Below are positions 36,084 through 44,891 of a stretch of 64,000 bases of DNA, piece after piece. The stretch covers positions 2,232,001 through 2,296,000 of the forward strand of contig NZ_PJBE01000013.1 of the NCBI RefSeq assembly GCF_002836205.1, read 5' to 3'. The stretch is from Shewanella sp. Choline-02u-19. GTDB taxonomy: Bacteria > Pseudomonadota > Gammaproteobacteria > Enterobacterales > Shewanellaceae. Position 1 is the first letter of the stretch. Each line of letters begins with the position of its first letter. The position numbers were made by a program, and so were the translations under genes. The notes under the pieces were generated by a model, which was not told where the DNA came from, made no database searches, and saw nothing but the letters and a program-made list of their open reading frames with translations.

Positions 36084-36908
36084 ATGCTTGCGATTTTATT
36101 GATATTACTCATTAGCGGTAGCGCTATTTTTTGGATTGTTAGTCGAACATGGCGTGCCAACCGGCGCAGAAAAATGCTGACTCAAGCGCCCTTTCCCCAG
36201 GCTTGGCGTGTCATTCTAAAAAAGCGAATCCCCTTTTTCCGCTCACTTCCTACAGATCTGCAACTGCAGCTGAAAAAACATATCCAGGTGTTTATTGCAG
36301 AGAAACAGTTTGTTGGGTGTGACGGTCTAGAAATTGATGATGATATTCGCGTGACGGTGGCAGCCCAAGCATGCTTGCTGCTACTCAACCGCAAAACTGA
36401 CTTCTACCCACACTTAAAAGAGATCCTTATCTATCCATCCGTATTTGTCGTTAACAATGAACAACGCGATGCAAATGGCCTAGTGTCAGAGCGCAGTCGA
36501 GTTCTCTCGGGGGAGTCATGGCAGCATGGCAAAGTGATCCTATCGTGGCAAACCACCAAAGAGGGCGCAGCAGTGCCTGATGATGGCAGTAACGTGGTCA
36601 TTCATGAGTTTGCTCACCAACTTGACCAAGAGGACGGTAATGCTAACGGCGCGCCTATATTAACCCGAACACAAGACTATGCATCTTGGTCAGCCGTAAT
36701 GATGCAGGAGTACCAACAATTAGTTGAAGCCAGCCAACTGCAGCAATATTCATTATTTAGCTATTACGGTGCAACCAATCCCGCTGAGTTTTTTGCTGTG
36801 ATTAGTGAAGTATTCTTCGAACAACCTCAAGCGTTTATAACCCAACATTCAGCGCTATATAAGGAGTTGAGCACTTTTTATAAGCTCGATCCTGTAAACT
36901 GGCAGTAG
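36084..36908 (+). CDS. mtfA: Zinc peptidase MtfA
   Basis: The 274-residue protein (E. coli 265) is of the M90 peptidase family. The zinc site is HEFAHQLDQEDG (HExxH) near residue 176, and a conserved NPAEFFAVISEVFFE follows later. An N-terminal hydrophobic stretch (residues 2-20) suggests membrane attachment. In E. coli MtfA binds the repressor Mlc and so modulates glucose PTS expression. It is preceded by the ParA-module terminator and is probably monocistronic. A short TCGCA/TGCGA hairpin just after the stop lacks a T-run. Confidence 0.92.
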   Translation: MLAILLILLISGSAIFWIVSRTWRANRRRKMLTQAPFPQAWRVILKKRIPFFRSLPTDLQLQLKKHIQVFIAEKQFVGCDGLEIDDDIRVTVAAQACLLLLNRKTDFYPHLKEILIYPSVFVVNNEQRDANGLVSERSRVLSGESWQHGKVILSWQTTKEGAAVPDDGSNVVIHEFAHQLDQEDGNANGAPILTRTQDYASWSAVMMQEYQQLVEASQLQQYSLFSYYGATNPAEFFAVISEVFFEQPQAFITQHSALYKELSTFYKLDPVNWQ

Positions 36909-37128
36909 GACTGTAGACCTATCGCACTAATTTTTGCGATCCTTTGTGATGTAGCATAATGTATTCGTATCAGACTTAAGCGATGGCACCTAACGGGCTA
37001 AATGACATAACGCCCAGCTTGCTAAAACGGCGGCAAAAACAACCGTGAAAGAGCAATAGCCCCTAATACATTATTGAAAATACAATCGATGAGATGCACT
37101 AAAACAAAACCAATATCATGAGGGATTT

Positions 37129-37626
37129 ATGTTTAACCTACACCATAGAACATCAACATTATGGCGAGCAACACTATTAACATTGCTATTATTTGGATTC
37201 AATGCCGCTGCGCAAACAAGCAGCCAAAATGATGATAAGCAACAAGCAGCAGCCCTTCTGGACCACCTTAATATCTATTCAGCTAATGCTGATTGGGACA
37301 ACTATTTTGACCTGTACGCTGACAATGGCATATTTATCGGTACAGATGTCAATGAACACTGGGATAAGGCGACATTTGAGCAATATGCGCGACCCACAAA
37401 AGGTTGGCGTTATGACTTAACCAGCCGAGTAATGACTCAGCATGGGGAGGTTATCTGGTTTGATGAAATTCTTAATAGCGCATCTTACGGAGTGAGCCGT
37501 GGCACAGGCACTTTGATAAAGACTGAACAGGGTTGGAAAATTGCCCAATATCATTTGAGCTTTCCCATTCCAAATGACATTGCAAAATCGATTACAACGC
37601 AAATAATTGCAGCTGACGCCCCTTAG
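37129..37626 (+). CDS. Exported NTF2/SnoaL-like protein
   Basis: The 165-residue protein has a signal peptide (cleavage after FNAAA-Q). The mature part has an NTF2/SnoaL-like (DUF4440-type) pattern: ALLDHLNIYSANADWDNYFD, IFIGTDVNEHW, VIWFDEIL, GTGTLIKTEQGWKIAQYHLS. These folds bind small molecules or act as structural modules. No catalytic residues can be assigned. GAGGGA precedes the ATG. It is monocistronic. Confidence 0.82.
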   Translation: MFNLHHRTSTLWRATLLTLLLFGFNAAAQTSSQNDDKQQAAALLDHLNIYSANADWDNYFDLYADNGIFIGTDVNEHWDKATFEQYARPTKGWRYDLTSRVMTQHGEVIWFDEILNSASYGVSRGTGTLIKTEQGWKIAQYHLSFPIPNDIAKSITTQIIAADAP

Positions 37627-37703
37627 CATAACGATAGCGCTTTAGAGTATGGGGGTACACGTCCCAATTAACATTGAGAGCGTCAACTAAAAAAGTAAAA
37701 AGG

Positions 37704-39179
37704 CTACTTAACTGCAGCAGAAAAACAGACATTGGAAAGTTCAGCAAAATGGCTAAAACCTACAAAATCCTCTTTGCTCAAGCGCCTTCCTGAAGTGTCT
37801 TTGTCGGCATATAAAACGCCAATCACCGTATGGTTCATAATCAAGGGCGCAACCATAAAGCCTGAAGGTGACGTCAATGCCCTTAATGTATCATCCATAT
37901 AAAGCCGCCATTTACTTGAATGTGGATTATCAACAAACAGCGCACTCTTGATTTGAATAGACTCTTGAAACAGATTTTTATCTCCATTGAGATCGATAGT
38001 AAAATTGTTTTTCATCTCAGCTGCACCGTCGCCTAATACGATACGCGGCTGCAATGCCTTGCGGTTTGGGGTGAGCAACAACACCGCACATCGGTCAACC
38101 CCCACACCTTTTAACACTCCCTGAAGCGTTATCGACAAGACCTGGTTGAAATCAGCCTTGTTCAACGCACATTGCGTTAATGCCCGTAGACACTTTAACT
38201 GTTCAAACACATCGGCAGCTCTTATTACAGGCTGAGGCTCAGGGACATTGTGCTCAAGAATAAGTTGGTTTACATCTGGTAAAAAATCAATTAATACATG
38301 GGCGCCGTAAGCATCCGCCATGATTTCCGTGGCTTTATGACAGCGGATCATGCGCGCTTTTAATTCATCAATTTCAATATTTAAAATATTGGCAGTTTGT
38401 TTTAAGCGTTTAGATAATTCCAGTATCGATGGCGGTGTTTGCGACAGAAGCTGGCTAAGTTTGTTGGCAAGAAAGATACTGCGAATTTCAGGGGTACGTT
38501 CATCAGGCTGACTAAGCGATTTTATCAATACACTGCCTAACCCCCAGCTACGAGCGATACCGGCTGAAAGTTGTTGAAAGCTAGTGCCTAAAACCTCCCT
38601 AACAGCCTTGTCACGCTCCACTGTCGATTGGCATTTATTGAGCTTGGCGTCTAACACTAAGGTTTCTGCACAACCAGTCCCCCAAAAAGCGCTCTCTCCG
38701 ATATGATAAAGAAGTGAAGCGATAAAGACCTCCTCTTGCAACTCCTCATCATGATCGTGCATCAGCATTTTGGTTAACATCGCCGCCTGAAAAGCCTGCG
38801 CCATTAAACCCAGTAGACGTTTATAAACCCCTTCAGACAAACCTTCAGTTTCCAGTAGGCTACTCAGTAACTTTGCAGTAATACAGATATTCTTTATCGC
38901 ATCAAAACCCAGTACTACCGCCGCCTTACTGACCGTGGTCACCTGAGTGATGCCTTTACTGTAGGTGACGCTATTGGCCACTCGTAAAATTCGCGATGTA
39001 AGCGCGTTATCATGCATCACGCTTTGACCTAATATCGCCAGCGAAGAAATATCATCTTTAGCCAGTTTTTCTAACGTTTTAACTGTCGAGCATAGTGCAG
39101 GCATCTCCTGCTCACTGATCCTGTGCGTCCAATAGTCCGCACCTCTTAACTTAGTATCTTGTATGCTGTTAGCTTTCAA
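37704..39179 (-). CDS. HDOD-domain protein with C-terminal GAF domain
   Basis: The 491-residue protein has an HDOD domain at about 20-230: MPALCSTVKTLEKLAKDDI, then NALTSRILRVANS and KAAVVLGFDAIKNICITAKL. HDOD lacks the phosphodiesterase metal residues of HD-GYP and usually serves signalling scaffolds. A linker with helical content follows, then a GAF-like sensor domain at ~340-490 (GVGVDRCAVLLLTPNRKALQP, HTVIGVLYADKDTSG). No membrane segment or output domain is seen, so it is a soluble regulator of unknown input. Confidence 0.88.
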   Translation of the reverse strand: MKANSIQDTKLRGADYWTHRISEQEMPALCSTVKTLEKLAKDDISSLAILGQSVMHDNALTSRILRVANSVTYSKGITQVTTVSKAAVVLGFDAIKNICITAKLLSSLLETEGLSEGVYKRLLGLMAQAFQAAMLTKMLMHDHDEELQEEVFIASLLYHIGESAFWGTGCAETLVLDAKLNKCQSTVERDKAVREVLGTSFQQLSAGIARSWGLGSVLIKSLSQPDERTPEIRSIFLANKLSQLLSQTPPSILELSKRLKQTANILNIEIDELKARMIRCHKATEIMADAYGAHVLIDFLPDVNQLILEHNVPEPQPVIRAADVFEQLKCLRALTQCALNKADFNQVLSITLQGVLKGVGVDRCAVLLLTPNRKALQPRIVLGDGAAEMKNNFTIDLNGDKNLFQESIQIKSALFVDNPHSSKWRLYMDDTLRALTSPSGFMVAPLIMNHTVIGVLYADKDTSGRRLSKEDFVGFSHFAELSNVCFSAAVK

Positions 39180-39378
39180 ATGCGACTCTACTTATGGCAA
39201 CTTAAGCGGCCAAACGTCTATGTAGGATATAGCGCTTTTTACGGGTTATTTTCAGCGCTGACTTTAGCAGTCTAATAGCATTAATTGTATACGAAATCGG
39301 CGTAGAATGCAGGATTCACTGGCCTTACGGCGACGTTTAACTGACATTTATGGTGAATATGGGAGGCTTAAGAAGAAT

Positions 39379-39404
39379 AAAAAAATGCGACCCCGGAGGG
39401 CCGC
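39379..39404 (-). terminator. Second (distal) terminator in the aceB-HDOD gap
   Basis: On the minus strand GCG-G-CCC-TCCG-GGG-T-CGC forms a stem followed by ATTTTTTTATT. It lies 225-250 bases after aceB. Confidence 0.6.
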
Positions 39405-39463
39405 CAATCACAAACGTAAACAGTCATCACCATACTGGGAAGCAGGAGAGTACTCTTTTTATT

Positions 39464-39498
39464 AAAAACCCGCATAGTACGTAGGAATACTACGCGGG
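39464..39498 (-). terminator. Terminator of aceB
   Basis: On the minus strand CCCGCGTAGTA pairs with TACTATGCGGG (one G-T) and is followed by TTTTTAAT, 130 bases past the aceB stop. The gap 39180-39629 otherwise holds no gene. Confidence 0.75.
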
Positions 39499-39629
39499 GG
39501 ACACAAGCCGCAAAAGGCAGCCAAACTGTAAAACCAATCAGCAACTAACACTTTGTAAAACTGAAATTTTAAACCCTATTTTACATTCAATCTTTAAATG
39601 CACTGTTAACCTATTCTGTAAAATAAAAC

Positions 39630-41255
39630 TTATGCAATAAGGAGCTCATAAACGGGCTGAGTGATAAAATCAACCAGCTCATCTGCAGTCGTCGTTTGTT
39701 CAAGAATAACCGCGGCTTCGGTAAAGCGACCATGGGTGAATCTATCCGCCCCCACCTCCTCTTTAACGTGAGCCAGCTCTTGAAGCAACATGTCTTTAAA
39801 CAAAGATTTTGTGACTAATGTGCCATTCGATAGCTTCTGCTGATGCTTAATCCACTGCCAAATCGAGGTACGAGAAATTTCGGCCGTGGCAGCATCTTCC
39901 ATTAAACCATATATAGGGACACAGCCATTACCGTTGATCCATGCCTCTATATAGCGCAATGCAATACGAATATTGCGACGCATTCCATCTTCTGTACGCT
40001 CACCTTTGCAGGCTGACAAGAGCTCCGGAGCAAGTATTGGTGCATCGACATCGCGAGTGATATGCAGCTGATTGACATGATTATCTCCAATATACTGATT
40101 GAAGACTTCCATTGCGGTATCAGCCAAACCTGGATGGGCCACCCAAGTGCCATCATGACCATTTCGCGCTTCAAGCTGCTTGTCTTGACGTACTTTATCT
40201 AGGATCTGTTGATTCTCTTTGGGATCTTTTGCAGGAATAAATGCAGCCATACCGCCCATCGCTAACGCGCCACGCTTATGACACGTTTTAACCAACAAGC
40301 GCGAGTATGCACTCAGAAAGGGGGTATCCATTGTCACTGATTGTCTGTCAGGTAATATACGGTCACTATGGTTATTCAGTGTTTTTATATAGCTGAATAT
40401 ATAGTCCCAACGCCCACAGTTAAGCGCCACAATGTTTGAGCGTAATTCATATAAAATTTCATCCATCTCAAACACGGCAGGTAGGGTTTCTATTAAGCAG
40501 GTACATTTAATCGTGCCAGGTTGTAGACAAAAACGCTCCTCTACAAACGCAAATACCTTTGCCCACCAACGCGCTTCTATATGGCTTTCAAGTTTAGGAA
40601 TATAGAAGTACGGGCCACTGCCCTTACTTAACAACTGACGATAGTTATTATAAAAATAGACACAAAAGTCGAATAAAGCCGCGGGTATCGCTTGCTCTGC
40701 ATAGCTTACGTGCTTCTCCAACATGTGTAGCCCACGTACACGACAAATCAACACCGCAGGATCAGCAGCTAACGTATATGATTTACCCGTTTCTGCAGAG
40801 GTATAACTGATGTCACCGTTAATGGCATCACGTAAATTAATCTGCCCTTCAATCACCTTATCCCAACTTGGAGCAAGTGAATCTTCAAAATCAGCCATAA
40901 ACACTTTTGCATTGGCATTAAGCGCGTTAATCACCATTTTGCGATCAACCGGCCCCGTTATTTCAACGCGCCTATCTTGCAAGTCATGGGGGATCCCTCT
41001 GATCTTCCAGTCACTTTCACGAACGGCTTTAGTCTGTTCAATGAAATCAGGCAACTGACCTTTATCGACAAGCCCTTGCTTTATCTTTCGGTTGGCGAGT
41101 AATGTCGGTACATCGTTAGCAAAGTGCTTACAGAGCGTTTTAAGTAAACTTACCGCACCTGCTGTTAATACCGTTTCTTGTCCACTGACAGTGCTAGCGG
41201 TAATCACAAGTTCATCTTCAACAACGCTATTATCAATTGTGATCTGTTCTGCCAT
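39630..41255 (-). CDS. aceB: Malate synthase A
   Basis: Glyoxylate shunt enzyme joining glyoxylate and acetyl-CoA to malate. 541 residues from the ATG at 41255 (MAEQITIDNS), chosen over a frame 14 codons longer because GGAGAT precedes it. Family blocks: KVFMADFEDSLAPSWDKVI, ALNCGRWDYIFSYIKTL, RGALAMGGMAAFIPAKDP, HDGTWVAHPGLADTAMEVF. Just before the LNCGRWDY signature this protein has RSNIVA where the E. coli enzyme has RDHIVG. Isocitrate lyase (aceA), the usual operon partner, is not adjacent: a double terminator follows, then the HDOD gene. Confidence 0.96.
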   Translation of the reverse strand: MAEQITIDNSVVEDELVITASTVSGQETVLTAGAVSLLKTLCKHFANDVPTLLANRKIKQGLVDKGQLPDFIEQTKAVRESDWKIRGIPHDLQDRRVEITGPVDRKMVINALNANAKVFMADFEDSLAPSWDKVIEGQINLRDAINGDISYTSAETGKSYTLAADPAVLICRVRGLHMLEKHVSYAEQAIPAALFDFCVYFYNNYRQLLSKGSGPYFYIPKLESHIEARWWAKVFAFVEERFCLQPGTIKCTCLIETLPAVFEMDEILYELRSNIVALNCGRWDYIFSYIKTLNNHSDRILPDRQSVTMDTPFLSAYSRLLVKTCHKRGALAMGGMAAFIPAKDPKENQQILDKVRQDKQLEARNGHDGTWVAHPGLADTAMEVFNQYIGDNHVNQLHITRDVDAPILAPELLSACKGERTEDGMRRNIRIALRYIEAWINGNGCVPIYGLMEDAATAEISRTSIWQWIKHQQKLSNGTLVTKSLFKDMLLQELAHVKEEVGADRFTHGRFTEAAVILEQTTTADELVDFITQPVYELLIA

Positions 41256-41420
41256 CAACTTTATCTCCAAACTGTATCGCCTGTATGTATGCTTCATGAA
41301 ACCGCCGACCTGCGGTGGTGTATCTAGCGCGGCTAAATACGGCTTCTACAATGCAATGGACTCTTTTTCTCTTGAGTAGAAAATCGCAGCCCAACAAAAA
41401 ACATACTCTGAGGTATATAC

Positions 41421-41467
41421 CCAAATGACCTCGAAATGCCGACTCCTGCATTTCGAGGTCACTTTGG
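41421..41467. repeat. Large REP-like hairpin
   Basis: Arms CCAAATGACCTCGAAATGC (41421-41439) and GCATTTCGAGGTCACTTTGG (41448-41467) pair almost perfectly around CGACTCCT. It is not followed by a T-run and lies upstream of aceB, so it is not a terminator for a known gene. It looks like a dispersed palindromic repeat. Confidence 0.7.
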
Positions 41468-42674
41468 TTTATGTCGTTATTTGTAATAAAAGCTAACGAT
41501 AAACCGCGACTGATGCAAGTAATCCCAGGTTAGTCACCCACTCAAAAGAGGATTGTAATCGCATGTGCAACATGGTTACCAACAGCTAAAAACTCATTCA
41601 ATAACCACTAATAACAAACACTTAACCAAATACGATGTTTATGTAAGTTTAAAAATAAAGACCTGTAAGACCAGTTGACCAAGCAAGCTCGCTAGAATTA
41701 CATTCCGTAAATTAATTACGACATGTAAACCATTTAATACGGTTGACATTGAGCATGAAAATATCGCGAATATCGGAAAGTGTTTACACTTCTCTTTGGC
41801 GTTAATCAAATAAATTCTTAATTACCAGCGAGTTAAAAGCATAATGAACAATCATCAATGTAAACGACCGTTTAAATTTGACGTTTACGTTAAGTAGAAG
41901 TTAAGCATTTGGGTGTTAACAACTCAGGCCGAGGGTGAATAGTGACTAACATCACAAAAAATATTGGTTTTATGTTGAGTTTTTTTAAAATAATGACTTA
42001 AACCAATCTAATAGCCCCCATTTACAGGCCTACATTAGTGCAAAACTCATCTTACCTGCTCGGCTGTGCCGCTAAACTTTGCAATGCAAAAATATGTAAT
42101 TAGTCAATTTGCGACCGCCATTATTGAGAACAGCAGATTTTAACCAAGGGTATGGGCTGCTCCGTTGCGGATATCAACATATCGAGCAATTCATCGATAT
42201 CGCTAATGAGTATTGCTACAACGACTCAGAAATAAATCAATACTCCATTGCACCAATAATCAATAGCCATTGCTCTAACTGCAGCAAAACGACATCTGTT
42301 GAGGCTTATTCATACAAAAGCTACCGAATAAGCTAACAACACCAAACCACTGCAGCTCCCAATGGCCTCAACGAAACAATAAAGTCTTTAATTTCAATTA
42401 AGTGGATTAATACATCTTCATTTATCTTTTTCAAAAGATATTTTTCAGACCCATTTAAATGCAGTATCGACACGCTAAACGCGAGAAAAATACTAATACG
42501 AATGAACTAATTACCTTCTCACGACTCAATATAAGCAGCTTATGTAGCCTCAGTGTTAAAACCGAGAAACAACATAGATTAGCAACCTGAGCAAACTCTG
42601 CGACAATAGCCCTTGTCAGATAGGGGATTGCTTGGGTATTATGGCCGACAGATTTTGATGAAGTAGCGCATTCA
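41468..42674. other. Long intergenic region between aceB and bamE
   Basis: About 1.2 kb without a convincing gene, AT-rich. It must contain promoters for aceB (minus) and bamE (plus). A frame at 42109-42336 starts with TTG, lacks a ribosome site and resembles nothing known, so it is not called. Confidence 0.5.
41660..41676 (-). promoter_or_regulatory. Candidate FadR-type operator upstream of aceB
   Basis: On the minus strand AACTGGTCTTACAGGTC agrees with the FadR consensus ANCTGGTCNGACNTGTT at all but three of the specified positions. It is about 405 bp before the aceB start, which is far for direct repression. Fatty-acid control of the glyoxylate shunt would make biological sense. Confidence 0.35.
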
Positions 42675-43172
42675 ATGACAATTAAAAAAAGAAGTCTTAC
42701 CCTTTTGGGCGCTGCTGCGCTCTCACTATCGCTCAGTGGCTGTGGTGTATTCGACTATTTGATCTATAAGCCTGACATTCCACAAGGTAACTACATGGAA
42801 GACCAGCAGGTAGAAAAGCTGCGTATTGACATGACTAAAGAGCAGGTTGAGTACGTATTAGGCCGCCCTGTTTTACGTGATAGTTTTTCAGACGATACTT
42901 GGTATTACGTCTACCACTATAAAAGTGGCCGCGATGCTAGCATCATCCATAAAGAGCTGATCATTAACTTCAACGGCGATATGCTGTCTGAAGTGAAAGG
43001 TGACTATGATTTGAGTGAAGAGTTTAATACTCCACTTGAAGAGAGCAAGCTACCTGAAATTAATATGCCAGAAGGCGAGCCTCTGATCCCAGAGCAACGT
43101 CCTCAAGCAAAGCCTTTAGTTGAAGAGCAAGAAACTCAACCAGAGTCGCTATCAGAGAAAAACTTCGAATAA
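42675..43172 (+). CDS. bamE: Outer membrane assembly lipoprotein BamE
   Basis: The 165-residue lipoprotein has a lipobox LSGC (Cys23). The SmpA/OmlA core (residues ~35-115) includes IPQGNYMEDQQVEKLRIDMT, VEYVLGRPVLRDSF and WYYVYHYKSG. BamE stabilises the BamA-BamD interaction in the BAM complex. The C-terminal ~50 residues are an acidic, Pro/Glu/Gln-rich tail absent from the 113-residue E. coli protein. It is followed by a strong terminator and faces rnfH. Confidence 0.95.
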   Translation: MTIKKRSLTLLGAAALSLSLSGCGVFDYLIYKPDIPQGNYMEDQQVEKLRIDMTKEQVEYVLGRPVLRDSFSDDTWYYVYHYKSGRDASIIHKELIINFNGDMLSEVKGDYDLSEEFNTPLEESKLPEINMPEGEPLIPEQRPQAKPLVEEQETQPESLSEKNFE

Positions 43173-43214
43173 TTGGAGTGTTAGCTCAGCCCTGCTGAGC
43201 TTTCAACAGATATT

Positions 43215-43256
43215 AAAAATGCGAGCCTCTTTTAAAGAGACTCGCATTTTTGTTTT
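43215..43256. terminator. Terminator between bamE and rnfH
   Basis: An 11-bp outer stem, AAAAATGCGAG with CTCGCATTTTT, plus an inner CTCTTT/AAAGAG hairpin, is followed by TGTTTT. It suits bamE and, in the other direction, rnfH. Confidence 0.85.
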
Positions 43257-43332
43257 AGGGCTATCACCTTTTAAAGCATCAACTGACACAATTAATCGCG
43301 TAACAACATAGCGCAGAGTAACAAAAGTCCCT

Positions 43333-43665
43333 TTACAGCTTAGCGCCGGTGATCTTATTCACCCGCCCTTCGTCTTTCGCTTTTTCTGCACGTTTACGAC
43401 GTACATCTTTAGGATCAGCGATAAGTGCTCGGTAGATCTCAACCCGCTGCCCAGGTTGCAGTACTTCAGCGTGTTTAACTGAACGACTAAAAATACCTAG
43501 CTTAACCGTCTCTAAATCAATTTCAGGGAAATAGCGCTGCATATCACTTTGCTTCACCGCATCAATACACGTGGTCCCTGGTTCAATGTTCACTTTAATC
43601 CGCTTTTGCTGTTGCGGCAGAGCATAGATAATTTCAACCGTAAACTGAGCTTGATCTGTATTCAT
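43333..43665 (-). CDS. rnfH: RnfH-family ubiquitin-like protein
   Basis: The 110-residue UPF0125/RnfH family member has a small beta-grasp fold (VEIIYALPQQQKRIKVNIEPG, DLETVKLGIFSRSV, LQPGQRVEIYRAL) and the characteristic basic tail DPKDVRRKRAEKAK. It is usually encoded next to ratA, as here; the function is unsettled. Its start overlaps the ratA stop by four bases. Confidence 0.93.
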   Translation of the reverse strand: MNTDQAQFTVEIIYALPQQQKRIKVNIEPGTTCIDAVKQSDMQRYFPEIDLETVKLGIFSRSVKHAEVLQPGQRVEIYRALIADPKDVRRKRAEKAKDEGRVNKITGAKL

Positions 43666-44093
43666 GTGTAAATCACCTTAGCGCGACGAGTAAATGCCGT
43701 CACCATAGAAGACATTAACTCTTTAAACACCTTACCAAACGCCAAGTCCGCTATCGGGCTAGAAAACTCAAAGCTAAGTTCAAAATCGACTTTACAGGCA
43801 TCTTCCGCTAACTCAGTAAACGTCCACTCACCAATCAATTCTTTAAAGGGGCCGTTTTCTAACTGCAGCTTAATACTCTTGCCCGCAACAACCTGATTGC
43901 GAGTGGTAAATGTTTTACTTATCCCCGCTTTAGCCACATCAACCGAGGCCACCATCGTTGTGCCATCAAACTCCAACACCTTGCCACCCACACAGCCTGG
44001 CAAGAACTCTTTATAAGATTCGACATCATTGACTAAGTCATACATCTGCATCGCACTAAAACGAACTAATACATTGCGGGAAATTTGCGGCAT
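43662..44093 (-). CDS. ratA: RatA, START-like coenzyme Q-binding protein
   Basis: 143 residues from the ATG at 44093 (MPQISRNVLVRFSA); the longest frame adds 29 unrelated residues. Polyketide cyclase/START-type fold with VNDVESYKEFLPGCVGGKV, DVAKAGISKTFTTRNQ and LAFGKVFKEL. E. coli RatA was reported to inhibit 70S assembly as a toxin, while its fold and Coq10 similarity suggest ubiquinone binding. It is cotranscribed with rnfH, divergent from smpB, and has a weak ribosome site. Confidence 0.92.
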   Translation of the reverse strand: MPQISRNVLVRFSAMQMYDLVNDVESYKEFLPGCVGGKVLEFDGTTMVASVDVAKAGISKTFTTRNQVVAGKSIKLQLENGPFKELIGEWTFTELAEDACKVDFELSFEFSSPIADLAFGKVFKELMSSMVTAFTRRAKVIYT

Positions 44094-44270
44094 TAATGAT
44101 TGATACTCAAAATATAAACAGGATTGCTGAATTTTAACATGCCTACAAAAAAACGCATCTTTGACACGCCTAACCTTCATTAAGTGCTCAAAAAGCAGAC
44201 AAACGCATCAGCTAATCCATAAATAACCGAATATTTCGGCTTGGCCAATTCCAAATTGGGCTTGGCTGCG

Positions 44271-44276
44271 TATAAT
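44271..44276 (+). promoter_or_regulatory. -10 box placed very close to smpB
   Basis: TATAAT ends only nine bases before the smpB ATG (44286), so a transcript from it would start 2-4 bases before the codon. CCAATTCCAAATTGG (44244-44258) is an imperfect palindrome where the -35 would be. No Shine-Dalgarno lies between. Confidence 0.45.
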
Positions 44277-44285
44277 AGCTAGCCT

Positions 44286-44780
44286 ATGGCTAAGAAAAAT
44301 GCAAAAAACTCAAAGAACACTTCCGCTTCGATTGCCCGTAATAAACGCGCGACTTTTGACTATAAGTTTGAAGAGAAGATGGAAGCAGGCCTATCTCTAA
44401 TGGGATGGGAAGTTAAGTCTATTCGTATGGGCAAGGTTAACTTGTCTGAAAGCTACGTATTTCTAAGAGAAGGCGAAGCCTTTCTTTTTGGTTGTACTAT
44501 CGCGCCACTCAACACCGCCTCGACTCATGTCGTGTGCGATCCACTGCGCTCACGTAAATTACTGCTCAAACGTAAAGAGTTAGATAAATTAAAAGGCTTA
44601 GTCGATCGTAAAGGTTACTCAATCGTACCTATCTCTATGTACTGGCAGAAAGGTGCATGGGTAAAGATCGAAATAGGTCTAGGTAAAGGTAAGAAAGAAC
44701 ACGACAAGCGTGACGATACTAAAGATCGCGAATGGCAGATAGAAAAAGCGCGTACCATTAAAAAAGCGGTACAGCAGTAA
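44286..44780 (+). CDS. smpB: SsrA-binding protein SmpB
   Basis: The 164-residue protein has the OB-fold core with FEEKMEAGLSLMGWEVKSIR, SESYVFLREGEAFLFGCTI and ASTHVVCDPLRSRKLLL, and a basic tail GKKEHDKRDDTKDREW that mimics the anticodon arm in the A site. With tmRNA it rescues stalled ribosomes. It has an unusually Asn/Lys-rich N-terminus (AKKNAKNSKNTSAS). It lies just upstream of ssrA on the same strand. Confidence 0.98.
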   Translation: MAKKNAKNSKNTSASIARNKRATFDYKFEEKMEAGLSLMGWEVKSIRMGKVNLSESYVFLREGEAFLFGCTIAPLNTASTHVVCDPLRSRKLLLKRKELDKLKGLVDRKGYSIVPISMYWQKGAWVKIEIGLGKGKKEHDKRDDTKDREWQIEKARTIKKAVQQ

Positions 44781-44849
44781 CTTAAGCGCCATTGACTTTT
44801 TTATAACGTACGCAAAACGAACAAACGATTGCAAATGCGATTTTTATGC

Positions 44850-44879
44850 TTGGTAAAACAAGATGTGTCGCGTTACAAT
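44850..44879 (+). promoter_or_regulatory. Candidate ssrA promoter
   Basis: TTGGTA (44850-44855) and TACAAT (44874-44879) are 18 bases apart and lie 12 bases before the mature tmRNA 5' end, leaving a short leader for RNase P to remove. Confidence 0.5.
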
Positions 44880-44891
44880 CAATCTGTACTT

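Noticed and set aside
42109..42336. 75-codon plus-strand frame in the aceB-bamE gap
   Set aside because: TTG start, no Shine-Dalgarno, no family resemblance, no context.
43120..43311. 63-codon frame overlapping the bamE 3' end and its terminator
   Set aside because: It reads through the terminator hairpin; a shadow of bamE.
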